Shown here: positions 31,719 through 39,015 of the stretch, piece by piece
Layout of the letters: each line of letters opens with the position of its first letter
Numbering within the stretch: position 1 is the stretch's first letter
From: an uncultured Clostridia bacterium
GTDB taxonomy: Bacteria > Bacillota > Clostridia > Oscillospirales > Ruminococcaceae
Reading direction: 5' to 3'
Length of the DNA stretch: 43,982 nt
Assembly: GCA_947624375.1 (NCBI GenBank)
Contig: CANQKD010000017.1
Coordinates: forward strand, 1 to 43,982
The notes under the pieces: model-generated
What the model was told of the DNA's origin: nothing
What the model saw: only the letters and a program-made list of their open reading frames with translations
The model's database searches: none
Translations under genes and position numbers: made by a program

Positions 31719-31747
31719 AGTATATCATATAAATTTTTGTACGTCAA
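31719..31747 (-). promoter_or_regulatory. Promoter of the GntR-ABC operon
   Basis: Minus-strand TTGACG (31742-31747), 17-bp spacer, TATACT (31719-31724). The sequence GATATACTGTATATATC spans the -10 box and start, a near-palindrome fit for the GntR protein. Confidence 0.65.
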
Positions 31748-31805
31748 TAGGCAACTATCAACAAATCGCACATAAAATACGCAGCTTTCTCTTTGCAATA
31801 TACAC

Positions 31806-31840
31806 AAAAACCCGTGCTGACATAACATCAACACGGGTTA
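31806..31840 (-). terminator. Terminator after the cellulase gene
   Basis: Minus-strand ACCCGTG and CACGGGT stem with a 14-16 base loop and a TTTTTG tail. Confidence 0.8.
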
Positions 31841-31870
31841 AATTATAATAGTGTATATACAGTTATACAG

Positions 31871-33724
31871 TTACGGCATAGTAACAGTGAACTTTATCTC
31901 CAGCTTGCTCATTGCCGTTTTGCCAAGCTGCATGGCTGTAGGTGATGCATCCGAGAGGTCGCCGTCTGCCGTTCTGGCATCGTCGGGAATACTGCTTATC
32001 CACTCGTTGTAAAGATTTACTCTTGTGCACTTAGCATCATCGGAGGAGGTATACGGTGTGCCCGAAAGCTCAAACTTCTCGCCGTCAACAAGCACTTCGT
32101 CAATGGTGATTATCATGCCCGGCAGCAGTGTTTCACCGTTTGAAACACCCAGTGCAGAGAACGCCACGCCCTTTGCAATGCCGCAGCCGCTGAAATCAAG
32201 GCTTACGGAATACTGACCTGCGCCGTCTATAACAACGTTGTTGGCAATAAGTCCGTCGGTCTTTGCGGTGGGGTCGTACACATCGCCCACGCTGTAAGAA
32301 ATGTTGTAGTCAGAGCTTTGATACATTATCCACGCAATAGCCTTGTCATCAGCCGCAGGAATGGATATGCCCTCGTTCGCTCTTTCCTGAGCCGCTGCAT
32401 ACTCCTTATCCATTTCAGCCTGAGCGTTTTCTTTTATCTTGTCTTCGCCTAAGTCTTTCTGAGCCGCATAGCTTCTGTCAAGATACAGCTGCGCGAGAGA
32501 CTCATCTTTCATTTTGAGTTCGCGCCTTACAAAGAAGTCGCTGCAATCCCACAGCATGGGGCAGTAACCGTAAAGGTCGCAGTTATCGAGGAAGTTATTT
32601 GTCCATCTTTCTATATCGTCTTTGTAAACGCCGCCGCTGAGCGGAAGTACACCATACTCGCCTATAACAACGCCGTAGCCCTCATCGGTGAATTTCTTCA
32701 TAGAAGCAAGCAAACTGTTCTGCTCGTCAAAATCCTGAACAGAGCCCCAGTGTGTTACGCTGTCGGTGCCGCAGTAATCCCACGGTGTATAATAGTGAAC
32801 CGAAATAAGCAGCTTATCTTTTGCGGTGTCGGTAGGCATAACGTATTTGCTGTCGCAGGTCAGCGCGATGTCTGTATTATAGCCTGCAATCAGCAGAAAA
32901 CGCTGCTCATTGTTTCCGCCGCTCGCTCTTATGGTGTCAACAAACTTCTGGTTTATCTCGGTGGTCTTTTCGTAGCACTCTTTTTTGTTCAGCGCGCCCG
33001 AATCTTTGCAGATGTCAGTATCGTTGAGCCTGTCGCCGAGCTCCTCGTTCGCAGATTCAAATATAAGCTTGTCGGAATAATCCCTGAACCTTTCGGCTAT
33101 CTGCTCCCACATGGAAGTATACATTTCCATAGCTTTCTGAGCGGTCTCGGGCGTTTTTGAACCGAACATACCCCACCAGCCGCCGTCCCAGTGGTCGTTT
33201 ATGATAACATACATATCGGCGTTCAGAGCATAGTTTACTATCTCTTCCACCCTGTCAAGATAGGCAGGCGCAATGGTGTAGTCGCCGTCCTCAAAGTAGC
33301 TCATGGCGTTGGTCCACGCAACGGGTATGCGTATAGAATCAAACCCTGCGGCTTTCATGCCGTCAAGCATCTCCTGCGTTGTCAACGGCTGACCCCACGC
33401 ATTCTCGCTTATATCGGGAAAGACGTCGTCGTTGCCGTGGCTGTGTGTGTAAGCCTCCATGGTGTTGCCAAGGTTTATGCCGTTGCCCATAAGGTCTGCA
33501 AGCTCCAGAGATGTGAGCTCCGCATTTACGCTGCCGTCATCATTTGAGGGAATATCCGCACCGCTATTGTTATCGGCATCGCCCTTGCTGTCGGCCGCGC
33601 TGTCAGCCAAGGCGCTTGAACCGTCAGCTTTTGAAGATGAACTTTCAGAGCCGCATGAAGTGAGCATCACGCTGCCTGCCATTACAGCTGCCAGCATAGC
33701 AGCTGCCAACTTTCTCAGTTTCAT
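31871..33724 (-). CDS. Lipoprotein glycoside hydrolase family 5 (cellulase/β-glucanase)
   Basis: A 617-residue exported lipoprotein. The signal ends at the lipobox VMLTSC (about residue 23), so it is anchored to the outer face of the membrane. A Ser/Asp-rich linker leads to a GH5 domain (about 60-400): SIRIPVAW (Arg), NDHWDGGW (His), FESANEELGD (acid/base Glu, about 225), and VVIGEYGVLP (nucleophile Glu, about 355). The C-terminal 150 residues (about 465-617) have a β-rich pattern with aromatic and Gly residues, likely a carbohydrate-binding module. No dockerin is seen. Start at 33724 follows from AAAAGGAG 10 bases ahead. Cell-bound hydrolysis of β-glucan fits a fibre-degrading Ruminococcus. 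Confidence 0.9.
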   Translation of the reverse strand: MKLRKLAAAMLAAVMAGSVMLTSCGSESSSSKADGSSALADSAADSKGDADNNSGADIPSNDDGSVNAELTSLELADLMGNGINLGNTMEAYTHSHGNDDVFPDISENAWGQPLTTQEMLDGMKAAGFDSIRIPVAWTNAMSYFEDGDYTIAPAYLDRVEEIVNYALNADMYVIINDHWDGGWWGMFGSKTPETAQKAMEMYTSMWEQIAERFRDYSDKLIFESANEELGDRLNDTDICKDSGALNKKECYEKTTEINQKFVDTIRASGGNNEQRFLLIAGYNTDIALTCDSKYVMPTDTAKDKLLISVHYYTPWDYCGTDSVTHWGSVQDFDEQNSLLASMKKFTDEGYGVVIGEYGVLPLSGGVYKDDIERWTNNFLDNCDLYGYCPMLWDCSDFFVRRELKMKDESLAQLYLDRSYAAQKDLGEDKIKENAQAEMDKEYAAAQERANEGISIPAADDKAIAWIMYQSSDYNISYSVGDVYDPTAKTDGLIANNVVIDGAGQYSVSLDFSGCGIAKGVAFSALGVSNGETLLPGMIITIDEVLVDGEKFELSGTPYTSSDDAKCTRVNLYNEWISSIPDDARTADGDLSDASPTAMQLGKTAMSKLEIKFTVTMP

Positions 33725-33819
33725 ACCAAACGATCTCCTTTTCATAAAAATATTATCGCAGAAAAATTTCTGCACCAAAAAATGTTACAAAGAAAAAATA
33801 CAAATATCTTTATGATTTT

Positions 33820-33850
33820 ATTATAACATATATCAAAACCGTTTGGTATT
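33820..33850 (-). promoter_or_regulatory. Cellulase promoter with LacI-like operator
   Basis: Minus-strand TATAAT (33820-33825) has no good -35 box. In its place lies the near-palindrome CCAAACGGTTTTG (33834-33846), similar to LacI/GalR-family operators. The 10-bp ATACCAAACG (minus strand at 33840-33849) recurs inverted at 33723-33732 just before the start codon. Confidence 0.45.
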
Positions 33851-33883
33851 TATATTTACACTATTTTTATGAATATTTGAAAC

Positions 33884-34801
33884 TCAGCGCAGCAGCTCGT
33901 CAACTCGTTTCTGCACTTTGCTATAGTCATACCCAGCCTTAGTGAGCCTCTGCCTGCGCTCATCGCCGTTGCCCCAGTCGCCGCGAATTACCTCTTTGGC
34001 TATCTCATCTATCGGCTTCAGCGAGCTATTGCCGTTTGGTATGCGTATCTTCTGCCCCGAATAGATAACGTTCGGATCTTTAATACCGTTGTACTCTGCA
34101 AGCTTTTGATAGGTCATTTTGTACTTTGCCGCAATTGCAGACAGCGTGTCACCTGCCTTTACTGTGTACACCGTTTCGGTGGGTTTGCTCGGCTCTTTGT
34201 CTGCCATGCCTGTGATGCGCTCGGGGTAGTCAACATAGCAATAGTCTAAGTCCACCCTGCCGCTGATGCCGTCTATCTCGCCGCTGCTGGTGTACTGCCA
34301 CATACCGTACTGACCGTTGTAATTCAGCTTCTCGCCGTACTCTGCCACCCACAGCGCATATCTCTTAGCCACCTCGGGCGTGATAAAGCTTTGCAGAGGT
34401 GAGCGCGAGATATAAAAGCCAGTGAAGTACCCTTCCTTTTCAAGCTCGGTGCAGAAGGCAGTCACAAGGTCTGAGCAAAACTGCCTTCCCTTGTCAAACT
34501 GCTCTTTGCGCTCGATGTCAAAATACACGGGGTAATCAAACTTCTTGCCCTTAATTACTTCGAGACAGGCTTTTGCCTCACGCTTTGCATCTTCAACCGA
34601 GTCGGCGTACGAAAACCAGTAAGCGCCGACTTTAAGCCCTGCCGCTTTGGCGTTTTTGTAGTTTTCCTCGAAAAATTTATCTTTCTGCGATGGCAGTCTT
34701 CCGTAGCCTGCGCGCACTATGACGAAATCTATCTGCTTTTTGGCTTTTTGAAAGTCTATACTGCCTTGATATTCAGAGACGTCTATGCCTTTGATAGTCA
34801 T
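33884..34801 (-). CDS. Phage-type endolysin: GH25 lysozyme, LysM, Cpl-7 repeat
   Basis: A 305-residue cell-wall lytic enzyme without a signal peptide. GH25 muramidase (about 1-190) has GIDVSEYQG, VRAGYG, and the catalytic DIE (YFDIERKE). A LysM domain (about 210-252, YTVKAGDTLSAIAAKYKM) and one Cpl-7 wall-binding repeat (about 262-304, IDEIAKEVIRGDWGNGDERR) follow. The lack of a signal peptide, and the holin one base upstream, mark it as phage-derived, released through holin pores. Last gene of the lysis operon; no clear terminator follows, so transcription may continue into the cellulase gene. Confidence 0.93.
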   Translation of the reverse strand: MTIKGIDVSEYQGSIDFQKAKKQIDFVIVRAGYGRLPSQKDKFFEENYKNAKAAGLKVGAYWFSYADSVEDAKREAKACLEVIKGKKFDYPVYFDIERKEQFDKGRQFCSDLVTAFCTELEKEGYFTGFYISRSPLQSFITPEVAKRYALWVAEYGEKLNYNGQYGMWQYTSSGEIDGISGRVDLDYCYVDYPERITGMADKEPSKPTETVYTVKAGDTLSAIAAKYKMTYQKLAEYNGIKDPNVIYSGQKIRIPNGNSSLKPIDEIAKEVIRGDWGNGDERRQRLTKAGYDYSKVQKRVDELLR

Positions 34802-34802
34802 G

Positions 34803-35180
34803 CTATTCCTCCTTGTCGTTGTCGTTTTTCAGCCGTTTAAGAAACCTTGCTATCCACTTCGCCTGGGGATTTATCTCCGCGAAGTTTTCAAGAATGGATA
34901 TTATCTCCATTATTACAATATATCCAAAAACGGCTGAGGACGTCACAAGCCCTGTTACGCCTGCCAGCTGCTGACCCCCTGCGTATCTGCCCAGCTGCCC
35001 TATGCCTATGTCCAGTCCGCAGACCGTTGCCATAACGATAACTTCGCCTATCTTGTTAAGACCGCCTTTGCGCATTTTTGCCGACTTTACATTCCCTTGG
35101 CAGTATGCCTTTATAAAACCTGTAAGAAAGTCTGCAAGAGCAAGCCCCACAACTATAAGCAGCATTATTATGTACTGCAT
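34803..35180 (-). CDS. Phage holin
   Basis: A 125-residue membrane protein of the phage-holin-4 / toxin-secretion holin family. Two or three hydrophobic segments: IIMLLIVVGLALADFLTGFI, VIVMATVCGLDIGIG, and TSSAVFGYIVIMEIISI, followed by a basic, polar tail (KRLKNDNDKEE). The family signature includes the DFLTG near the start and the K(M/L)RKGG segment. It would make membrane holes for the endolysin encoded 1 base downstream (TAGCATG). Confidence 0.9.
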   Translation of the reverse strand: MQYIIMLLIVVGLALADFLTGFIKAYCQGNVKSAKMRKGGLNKIGEVIVMATVCGLDIGIGQLGRYAGGQQLAGVTGLVTSSAVFGYIVIMEIISILENFAEINPQAKWIARFLKRLKNDNDKEE

Positions 35181-35192
35181 ACACTCATCTCC

Positions 35193-35834
35193 TTAAAGCT
35201 TCATCAAAAAGCAGACGTGGTTGCCCGTTTCGCCTTTGGCAGATGCATATCTTTCGCCGTTCATTTCAATTACCGAAAACGGGTCTGTGTAGCCGTAATT
35301 GTTCACATACATATTGTTAAACGTCACTTCTTCGCGCAGAACTATTTTTCTTATACAAAGATACATTTTGTTGGGGACTTCGGCGTTTGTTATATAGTGC
35401 GTAGTGTCATACGGCGGCGCATCTTTGCAGATCAGAAATATACTGTCATATTTCGCGTTGGTCTGCGGCATACTCACTGCTGCCGCGCCCCAGCTGCCGT
35501 CCGAGCACTGACCTATAGCTATCTGAAGACTGCCTGTGCCTGTGCCGTTTGCAGATGTTATCAGAATTTCTCCCGAGCGCTTTGCAAAGTATTTTATACT
35601 AGGTGTTGAAGTGTATGACAGCACTGCTCTTTTCGTGCCGTTTATCCACGCATTTGTTTTATCCGAGACTCTTGAAAGCTGCAGTTTGTTGCTGTCGTCT
35701 GCCTTGAACTCAATTGCAGATATATCGGCAACGTAAGAGATCGTCATATGATCGCCGACTATCTCCTGAAGCTCCTCTGCCGTCTGAGCGCTCACCGTTC
35801 TTTCGTCTGTCCATCTGTCGTATTCAACTGCCAT
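35193..35834 (-). CDS. Phage tail/baseplate-associated protein, unknown
   Basis: A 213-residue protein without signal or membrane helix, rich in β-strand, Thr, Ser and aromatic residues, starting MAVEYDRWTDERTVSAQTAE. The N-terminal part resembles short stem regions of phage tail accessory proteins; the rest (e.g. SIFLICKDAPPYDTTHYITN) looks like a β-sandwich. I cannot name it. It lies 3 bases after the upstream tail-like gene's stop and 12 bases before the holin gene, in the position usual for genes between the baseplate and lysis genes of Siphoviridae-type prophages. Confidence 0.6.
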   Translation of the reverse strand: MAVEYDRWTDERTVSAQTAEELQEIVGDHMTISYVADISAIEFKADDSNKLQLSRVSDKTNAWINGTKRAVLSYTSTPSIKYFAKRSGEILITSANGTGTGSLQIAIGQCSDGSWGAAAVSMPQTNAKYDSIFLICKDAPPYDTTHYITNAEVPNKMYLCIRKIVLREEVTFNNMYVNNYGYTDPFSVIEMNGERYASAKGETGNHVCFLMKL

Positions 35835-35837
35835 TGT

Positions 35838-36467
35838 TTATTCCTCCGTTTCTTCATTCGTGTAATTGCCTTGCACAGCTTTTCCGCCGACAAACTCGCT
35901 TATTATGCCCGCTGCCGAAAAACTGCTGCCGCTGCCTCCGCCGAGCTTTGCATCGCCCAGATACTGCTCTACTTTGCCGTCGTCTACCACGTAGTACAAT
36001 GTGTTCGGGTCGTGGGGCTGCGTGGCTTCGTATTCTTCGGGAGTCATTATCTGCGACTTTACCTCGTGACCCTCCAGCGCATCTTTCAGCTTGTCAAGGG
36101 CATCTACCGCATCTTCGTATGTAGGCACGGGCTTTACCTCGCTTTCGATGCTCTCGCTTACCATACAGTAAAATATGTTTGACTTTGCAATGGTAACATA
36201 GCTGCCCTCACCGTCTGATGCGGCGGCTATGAACTGTGTTTTCACAGGTCCTTTTCTTGCAAGCAGAGAGGGCGGCACCTGCGCTGTGCCCGATGTGATG
36301 TCAACTTCATAACAGCACTGCGGCGAAAGCTCGAAACGCAGCTTGTATATCTGTGCGCCATCGATTTTCGGGAACTCACAGTGTATCTCGCGGCAGCCGC
36401 GCTCTCCTACCCTGCCCAGGATACCGTAATCCTGCGCGTAATAAAACTCATCTACTTCAATGAGCAT
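35838..36467 (-). CDS. Phage baseplate/tail-fibre-like protein
   Basis: A 209-residue protein, first gene of the lysis operon. The N-terminal half is β-rich (IYKLRFELSPQCCYEVDITS, then PPSLLARKGPVKTQFIAA), like the N-terminal domain of upper-baseplate proteins. A helix (YEDAVDALDKLKDALE) precedes a TPEEYEATQPHDPNTLYYVV segment, a short motif common in tail-fibre proteins of Firmicutes phages. AAGGAG precedes the ATG. No capsid, terminase, portal or integrase genes are nearby, so this is a cut-down or domesticated phage module. Expression is likely SOS-controlled (box at 36549-36568). Confidence 0.65.
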   Translation of the reverse strand: MLIEVDEFYYAQDYGILGRVGERGCREIHCEFPKIDGAQIYKLRFELSPQCCYEVDITSGTAQVPPSLLARKGPVKTQFIAAASDGEGSYVTIAKSNIFYCMVSESIESEVKPVPTYEDAVDALDKLKDALEGHEVKSQIMTPEEYEATQPHDPNTLYYVVDDGKVEQYLGDAKLGGGSGSSFSAAGIISEFVGGKAVQGNYTNEETEE

Positions 36468-36548
36468 CTGTTTACTTCACTCCTTATTTATATACATATA
36501 TACTGCCCCACGCCGCCTGCCACGGCGCAAGGCCTTTACGGGGATACA

Positions 36549-36568
36549 AAAAGAACATCTGTTCTTTT
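36549..36568. promoter_or_regulatory. LexA/SOS box
   Basis: AAAAGAAC-ATCT-GTTCTTTT is a perfect 8-bp palindrome containing GAAC-N4-GTTC, the Gram-positive LexA (DinR) site. It covers the first ~20 transcribed bases of the lysis operon, where a repressor would block transcription. Confidence 0.8.
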
Positions 36569-36575
36569 CAAGTAT

Positions 36576-36604
36576 ATGCTAACATGAAAAAGCGTGAATG
36601 TCAA
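36576..36604 (-). promoter_or_regulatory. Promoter of the phage lysis operon
   Basis: Minus-strand TTGACA (36599-36604), 17-bp spacer, TAGCAT (36576-36581). The LexA box begins 8 bases after the -10. A GC-rich leader of about 100 bases with GCCG/CGGC pairing separates it from the first gene. Confidence 0.75.
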
Positions 36605-36701
36605 CAGGCAATCAGTCAATACAGAAAAATTTATAAGAGTTGCAGCCATACTTATTATTAAAAAATTTACAAATTTCTTTGGTAAAAATCGTTTACGGCT
36701 A

Positions 36702-36730
36702 TTGACAAAGCGTTTTAAATACTTTATAAT
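36702..36730 (+). promoter_or_regulatory. Promoter of the zinc-ribbon membrane protein gene
   Basis: TTGACA (36702-36707), 17-bp spacer, TATAAT (36725-36730): full consensus. Confidence 0.85.
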
Positions 36731-36774
36731 ATAATAGGATAAAACCGTACAATTATAATCTGGAGGAAATGAAA

Positions 36775-37539
36775 ATGAGTAAATTCTGTACAAAATGCGG
36801 AGCGACTCTGGATGACAATGCCACTTTCTGCACCGCTTGCGGGAACAAAGTGGGCGCACCTGCTCCCGCTGCAAATGCTGCACCTGCAAACAACGGCGGC
36901 GCTGCGGCGGCGGATACACCGCTTGATCAGATGAAAGAAAAGTCCATGCAGGCTATAAACAATTTCAAGAACGACCCCAACAGAAACACTTACATAGGCA
37001 TAGTTGCCGTTGTAATAGTTGTTATACTTCTTATCGTTCTTATTGCAAGTATGTTCGGCGGCGGATACAAGGGCGCGCTGAAAGATTACTTCAAGAGCAT
37101 CTGCAAGAAAGACGGCGAACTTTACATGGAATCCACCATGCCCGACAAGCTGATAGATTACATGGAGGACGAATATGACCTTGACAAGGATGATATTGAA
37201 GACGAGTACAAAGATGAAGTTAAAGACGTTTACAGCGATCTGAAAGACGATTTCGGAAGCGACCCTAAGATATCTTTCAAGATAACCGACAAGGACAAAG
37301 CTGACAAGGACGAACGCGAAGATGCGGAAGACGGTCTTGAAATGATGCTCACCGACGACATAAAGTGGAAGATCAGCGCGGCTTACAACCTGGATCTTGA
37401 ACTTACCATAAAGGGCGATGACGACAAGGAAAAAGAGATAGAGGCAAACGCTGTTGTCATGAAGCTCAACGGCGACTGGGTAGTTGCAAGCTTTAGCTGC
37501 GATGATTACAGATATCTCAATTCTTCTATGGGATTCTAA
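36775..37539 (+). CDS. Zinc-ribbon single-pass membrane protein of unknown function
   Basis: A 254-residue protein. N-terminal zinc ribbon MSKFCTKCGATLDDNATFCT with a second CxxC (CTACG), an Ala/Pro/Asn linker, one membrane helix (about 72-94, IGIVAVVIVVILLIVLIASM), and a highly acidic, lysine-containing outside domain (about 100-254; EDEYDLDKDDIEDEYKDEVK). The start at 36775 gives GGAGG an 8-base spacing; the ATG at 36769 is too close. Such proteins are frequent in Ruminococcus; the zinc ribbon-anchor-outside plan resembles the gene at 13611-14369. Role unknown. Strong promoter upstream and terminator downstream. Confidence 0.8.
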   Translation: MSKFCTKCGATLDDNATFCTACGNKVGAPAPAANAAPANNGGAAAADTPLDQMKEKSMQAINNFKNDPNRNTYIGIVAVVIVVILLIVLIASMFGGGYKGALKDYFKSICKKDGELYMESTMPDKLIDYMEDEYDLDKDDIEDEYKDEVKDVYSDLKDDFGSDPKISFKITDKDKADKDEREDAEDGLEMMLTDDIKWKISAAYNLDLELTIKGDDDKEKEIEANAVVMKLNGDWVVASFSCDDYRYLNSSMGF

Positions 37540-37552
37540 GGATCACAAAAAC

Positions 37553-37586
37553 AAAATGCAGGGCTTGAATGGTCCTGCATTTTTAG
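37553..37586 (+). terminator. Terminator after the zinc-ribbon gene
   Basis: AAAATGCAGG and CCTGCATTTT stem with an 11-base loop and a T-rich tail. Confidence 0.85.
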
Positions 37587-37600
37587 TATAAGGTGATAAT

Positions 37601-38119
37601 ATGCGTATTTTGAGATGTATTGCGGCTGCTCTCGCGGCGGCTGTTATGCTGGCATCTTGCGGCAGCGAGAAGCCAAAGATAAAAAGCATGGAATATGAAA
37701 CGCCCGTTGCGACGTTTGTAAATGCTTTCAACAAGGGCGATGAGGATTCGCTGGAGAAGTGCTTTACCGCCGCTGCGCGTGAGGAGTTCTCACAGGGCGG
37801 CGAAAAGGCTGTTGACAAGCTGAAAGAGTGCATTGAAAGCGCGGCAGGCAGCACTGCTGTGCTGAGCTGCAAGCTTGACGACAAAACGCAGCTGAACGAA
37901 GAAGAGATAGCCTCGCTGAAAGAAGACTACACCGAGAAATACGGCAAGCGGCTGGATATAAAAAAGGCGTACTCTCTGACGGTGACGTTCAGAGCCGGTG
38001 TGGGAAACAAAGAGTGCTCGGGTGAGATAGTTACCGTAAAGACCGACAGCGGCTGGTGCATCTACGGCGATGTGATCACAAAAATAGAGCTTAAAGACAA
38101 GACCGACAGCGCGGCATAA
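37601..38119 (+). CDS. Small lipoprotein of unknown function
   Basis: A 172-residue exported lipoprotein with signal MRILRCIAAALAAAVML and lipobox LASC (cysteine at residue 20). The mature part has an α+β pattern, beginning ATFVNAFNKGDEDSLEKCF and ending in strands (YSLTVTFRAGVG, SGWCIYGDVI), similar to NTF2-like or DUF4878-type secreted domains, which I mention only as resemblance. AAGGTGA is 4-5 bases before the ATG. It follows the zinc-ribbon gene by 61 bases, beyond a terminator; no separate promoter is obvious, so expression may depend on read-through. Confidence 0.75.
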   Translation: MRILRCIAAALAAAVMLASCGSEKPKIKSMEYETPVATFVNAFNKGDEDSLEKCFTAAAREEFSQGGEKAVDKLKECIESAAGSTAVLSCKLDDKTQLNEEEIASLKEDYTEKYGKRLDIKKAYSLTVTFRAGVGNKECSGEIVTVKTDSGWCIYGDVITKIELKDKTDSAA

Positions 38120-38204
38120 AAGCGCTCATAGTTTGATACTTACAAAGAAGTTGATTCCCAAAGCAATTATTGTAAACTGCTTCGGGGATTATATTATCTA
38201 TATT

Positions 38205-38925
38205 TGATCACTCTGCGCTTACGCGCAAGCCTGCGGAGCTGTTCAACGTCCATATTTACATATTCCAACAATTAAACTTATAAAATTCGCCCTCCCACAA
38301 ACCCACCCGAAAGAAAACTGCTGGCAGAATATTCTTCTAACCGCGTGAGGAGTGGCGTTGTTTTTGGGGTATAGGCTTGTTCATTAGCACGGCGTTCCAG
38401 AACGGAACGCGGAAAAAGAGATATGCGCTACAACAAGGGGATGCGCAGCTGCTAGAAGCAAGAAAACTAGATGCAAGAGGCAAGACGAGTGTTTGAAAAA
38501 TTTACGCAAAGCTATAAAAGGCATTTTCTTGCTTCTTGCTTCTCTATAAACCGCAGGTATGAAAAACTTCCGCAAAAGCTGCAAAACTATTTCTAACTTC
38601 TAATATCTTACCTCTAACCTCTAACAGCGGCGCGCACGCTGTGTTTCGGGGACTCTGTCCCCGTGCCCCTGCAAGCCTTTTGAAAAAGGCTTGACCGAAA
38701 ACTTTTCCTTTCTTGACAAGACTTAAAACCTTTGCGTACTGTGGGATTTTTAGATATGCGCTTTTTGCTCTAAACGGACTATGCAAAAGAATTACGGTTT
38801 TCAGCGGTTCGCAGAACCGCGCCAAAATCGGCGACCCCATAATGTCGCCGAAGTAATTCTTTCAAGTGGCTTGGAGGCGTAAGCCGACAATCCACTGCGC
38901 TCCATGCGCTGCGCGTAAGCGCATA
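38205..38925. repeat. Dispersed mosaic palindromic repeat, copy E, with heptamer tracts
   Basis: Contains TGCGCTTACGCGCA (38216-38229), GCGTTCCAGAACGGAACGC (38393-38411), heptamers at 38452-38487, 38525-38545 and 38590-38624, GGGGACTCTGTCCCC (38648-38662), the AGCCTTTTGAAAAAGGCT block with TTTCTTGACAAG (38674-38720), GCGGTTCGCAGAACCGC (38802-38818), GGCGAC/GTCGCC (38829-38850), and GCGCTGCGCGTAAGCGC (38906-38922). A hairpin after the lipoprotein gene (38145-38182, AAGCA/TGCTT with CCC/GGG) may end that transcript. No gene seen in 38120-39015. Confidence 0.7.
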
Positions 38926-38933
38926 AATTCTAT

Positions 38934-38980
38934 AAAAAACGCCATAGCACTTGTGACCGAAGATCATAAGTACTATGGCG
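38934..38980 (-). terminator. Terminator after pgk
   Basis: Minus-strand CGCCATAG-T-ACTT and AAGT-G-CTATGGCG long stem followed by TTTTTT. Confidence 0.88.
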
Positions 38981-39015
38981 AAAACTTTTTATGACGGGTA
39001 AATTTTTGTACTCTT

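Noticed and set aside
33884-36467. Complete prophage
   Set aside because: Only tail/baseplate-like, holin and endolysin genes are present; genes on both sides are ordinary chromosomal genes.
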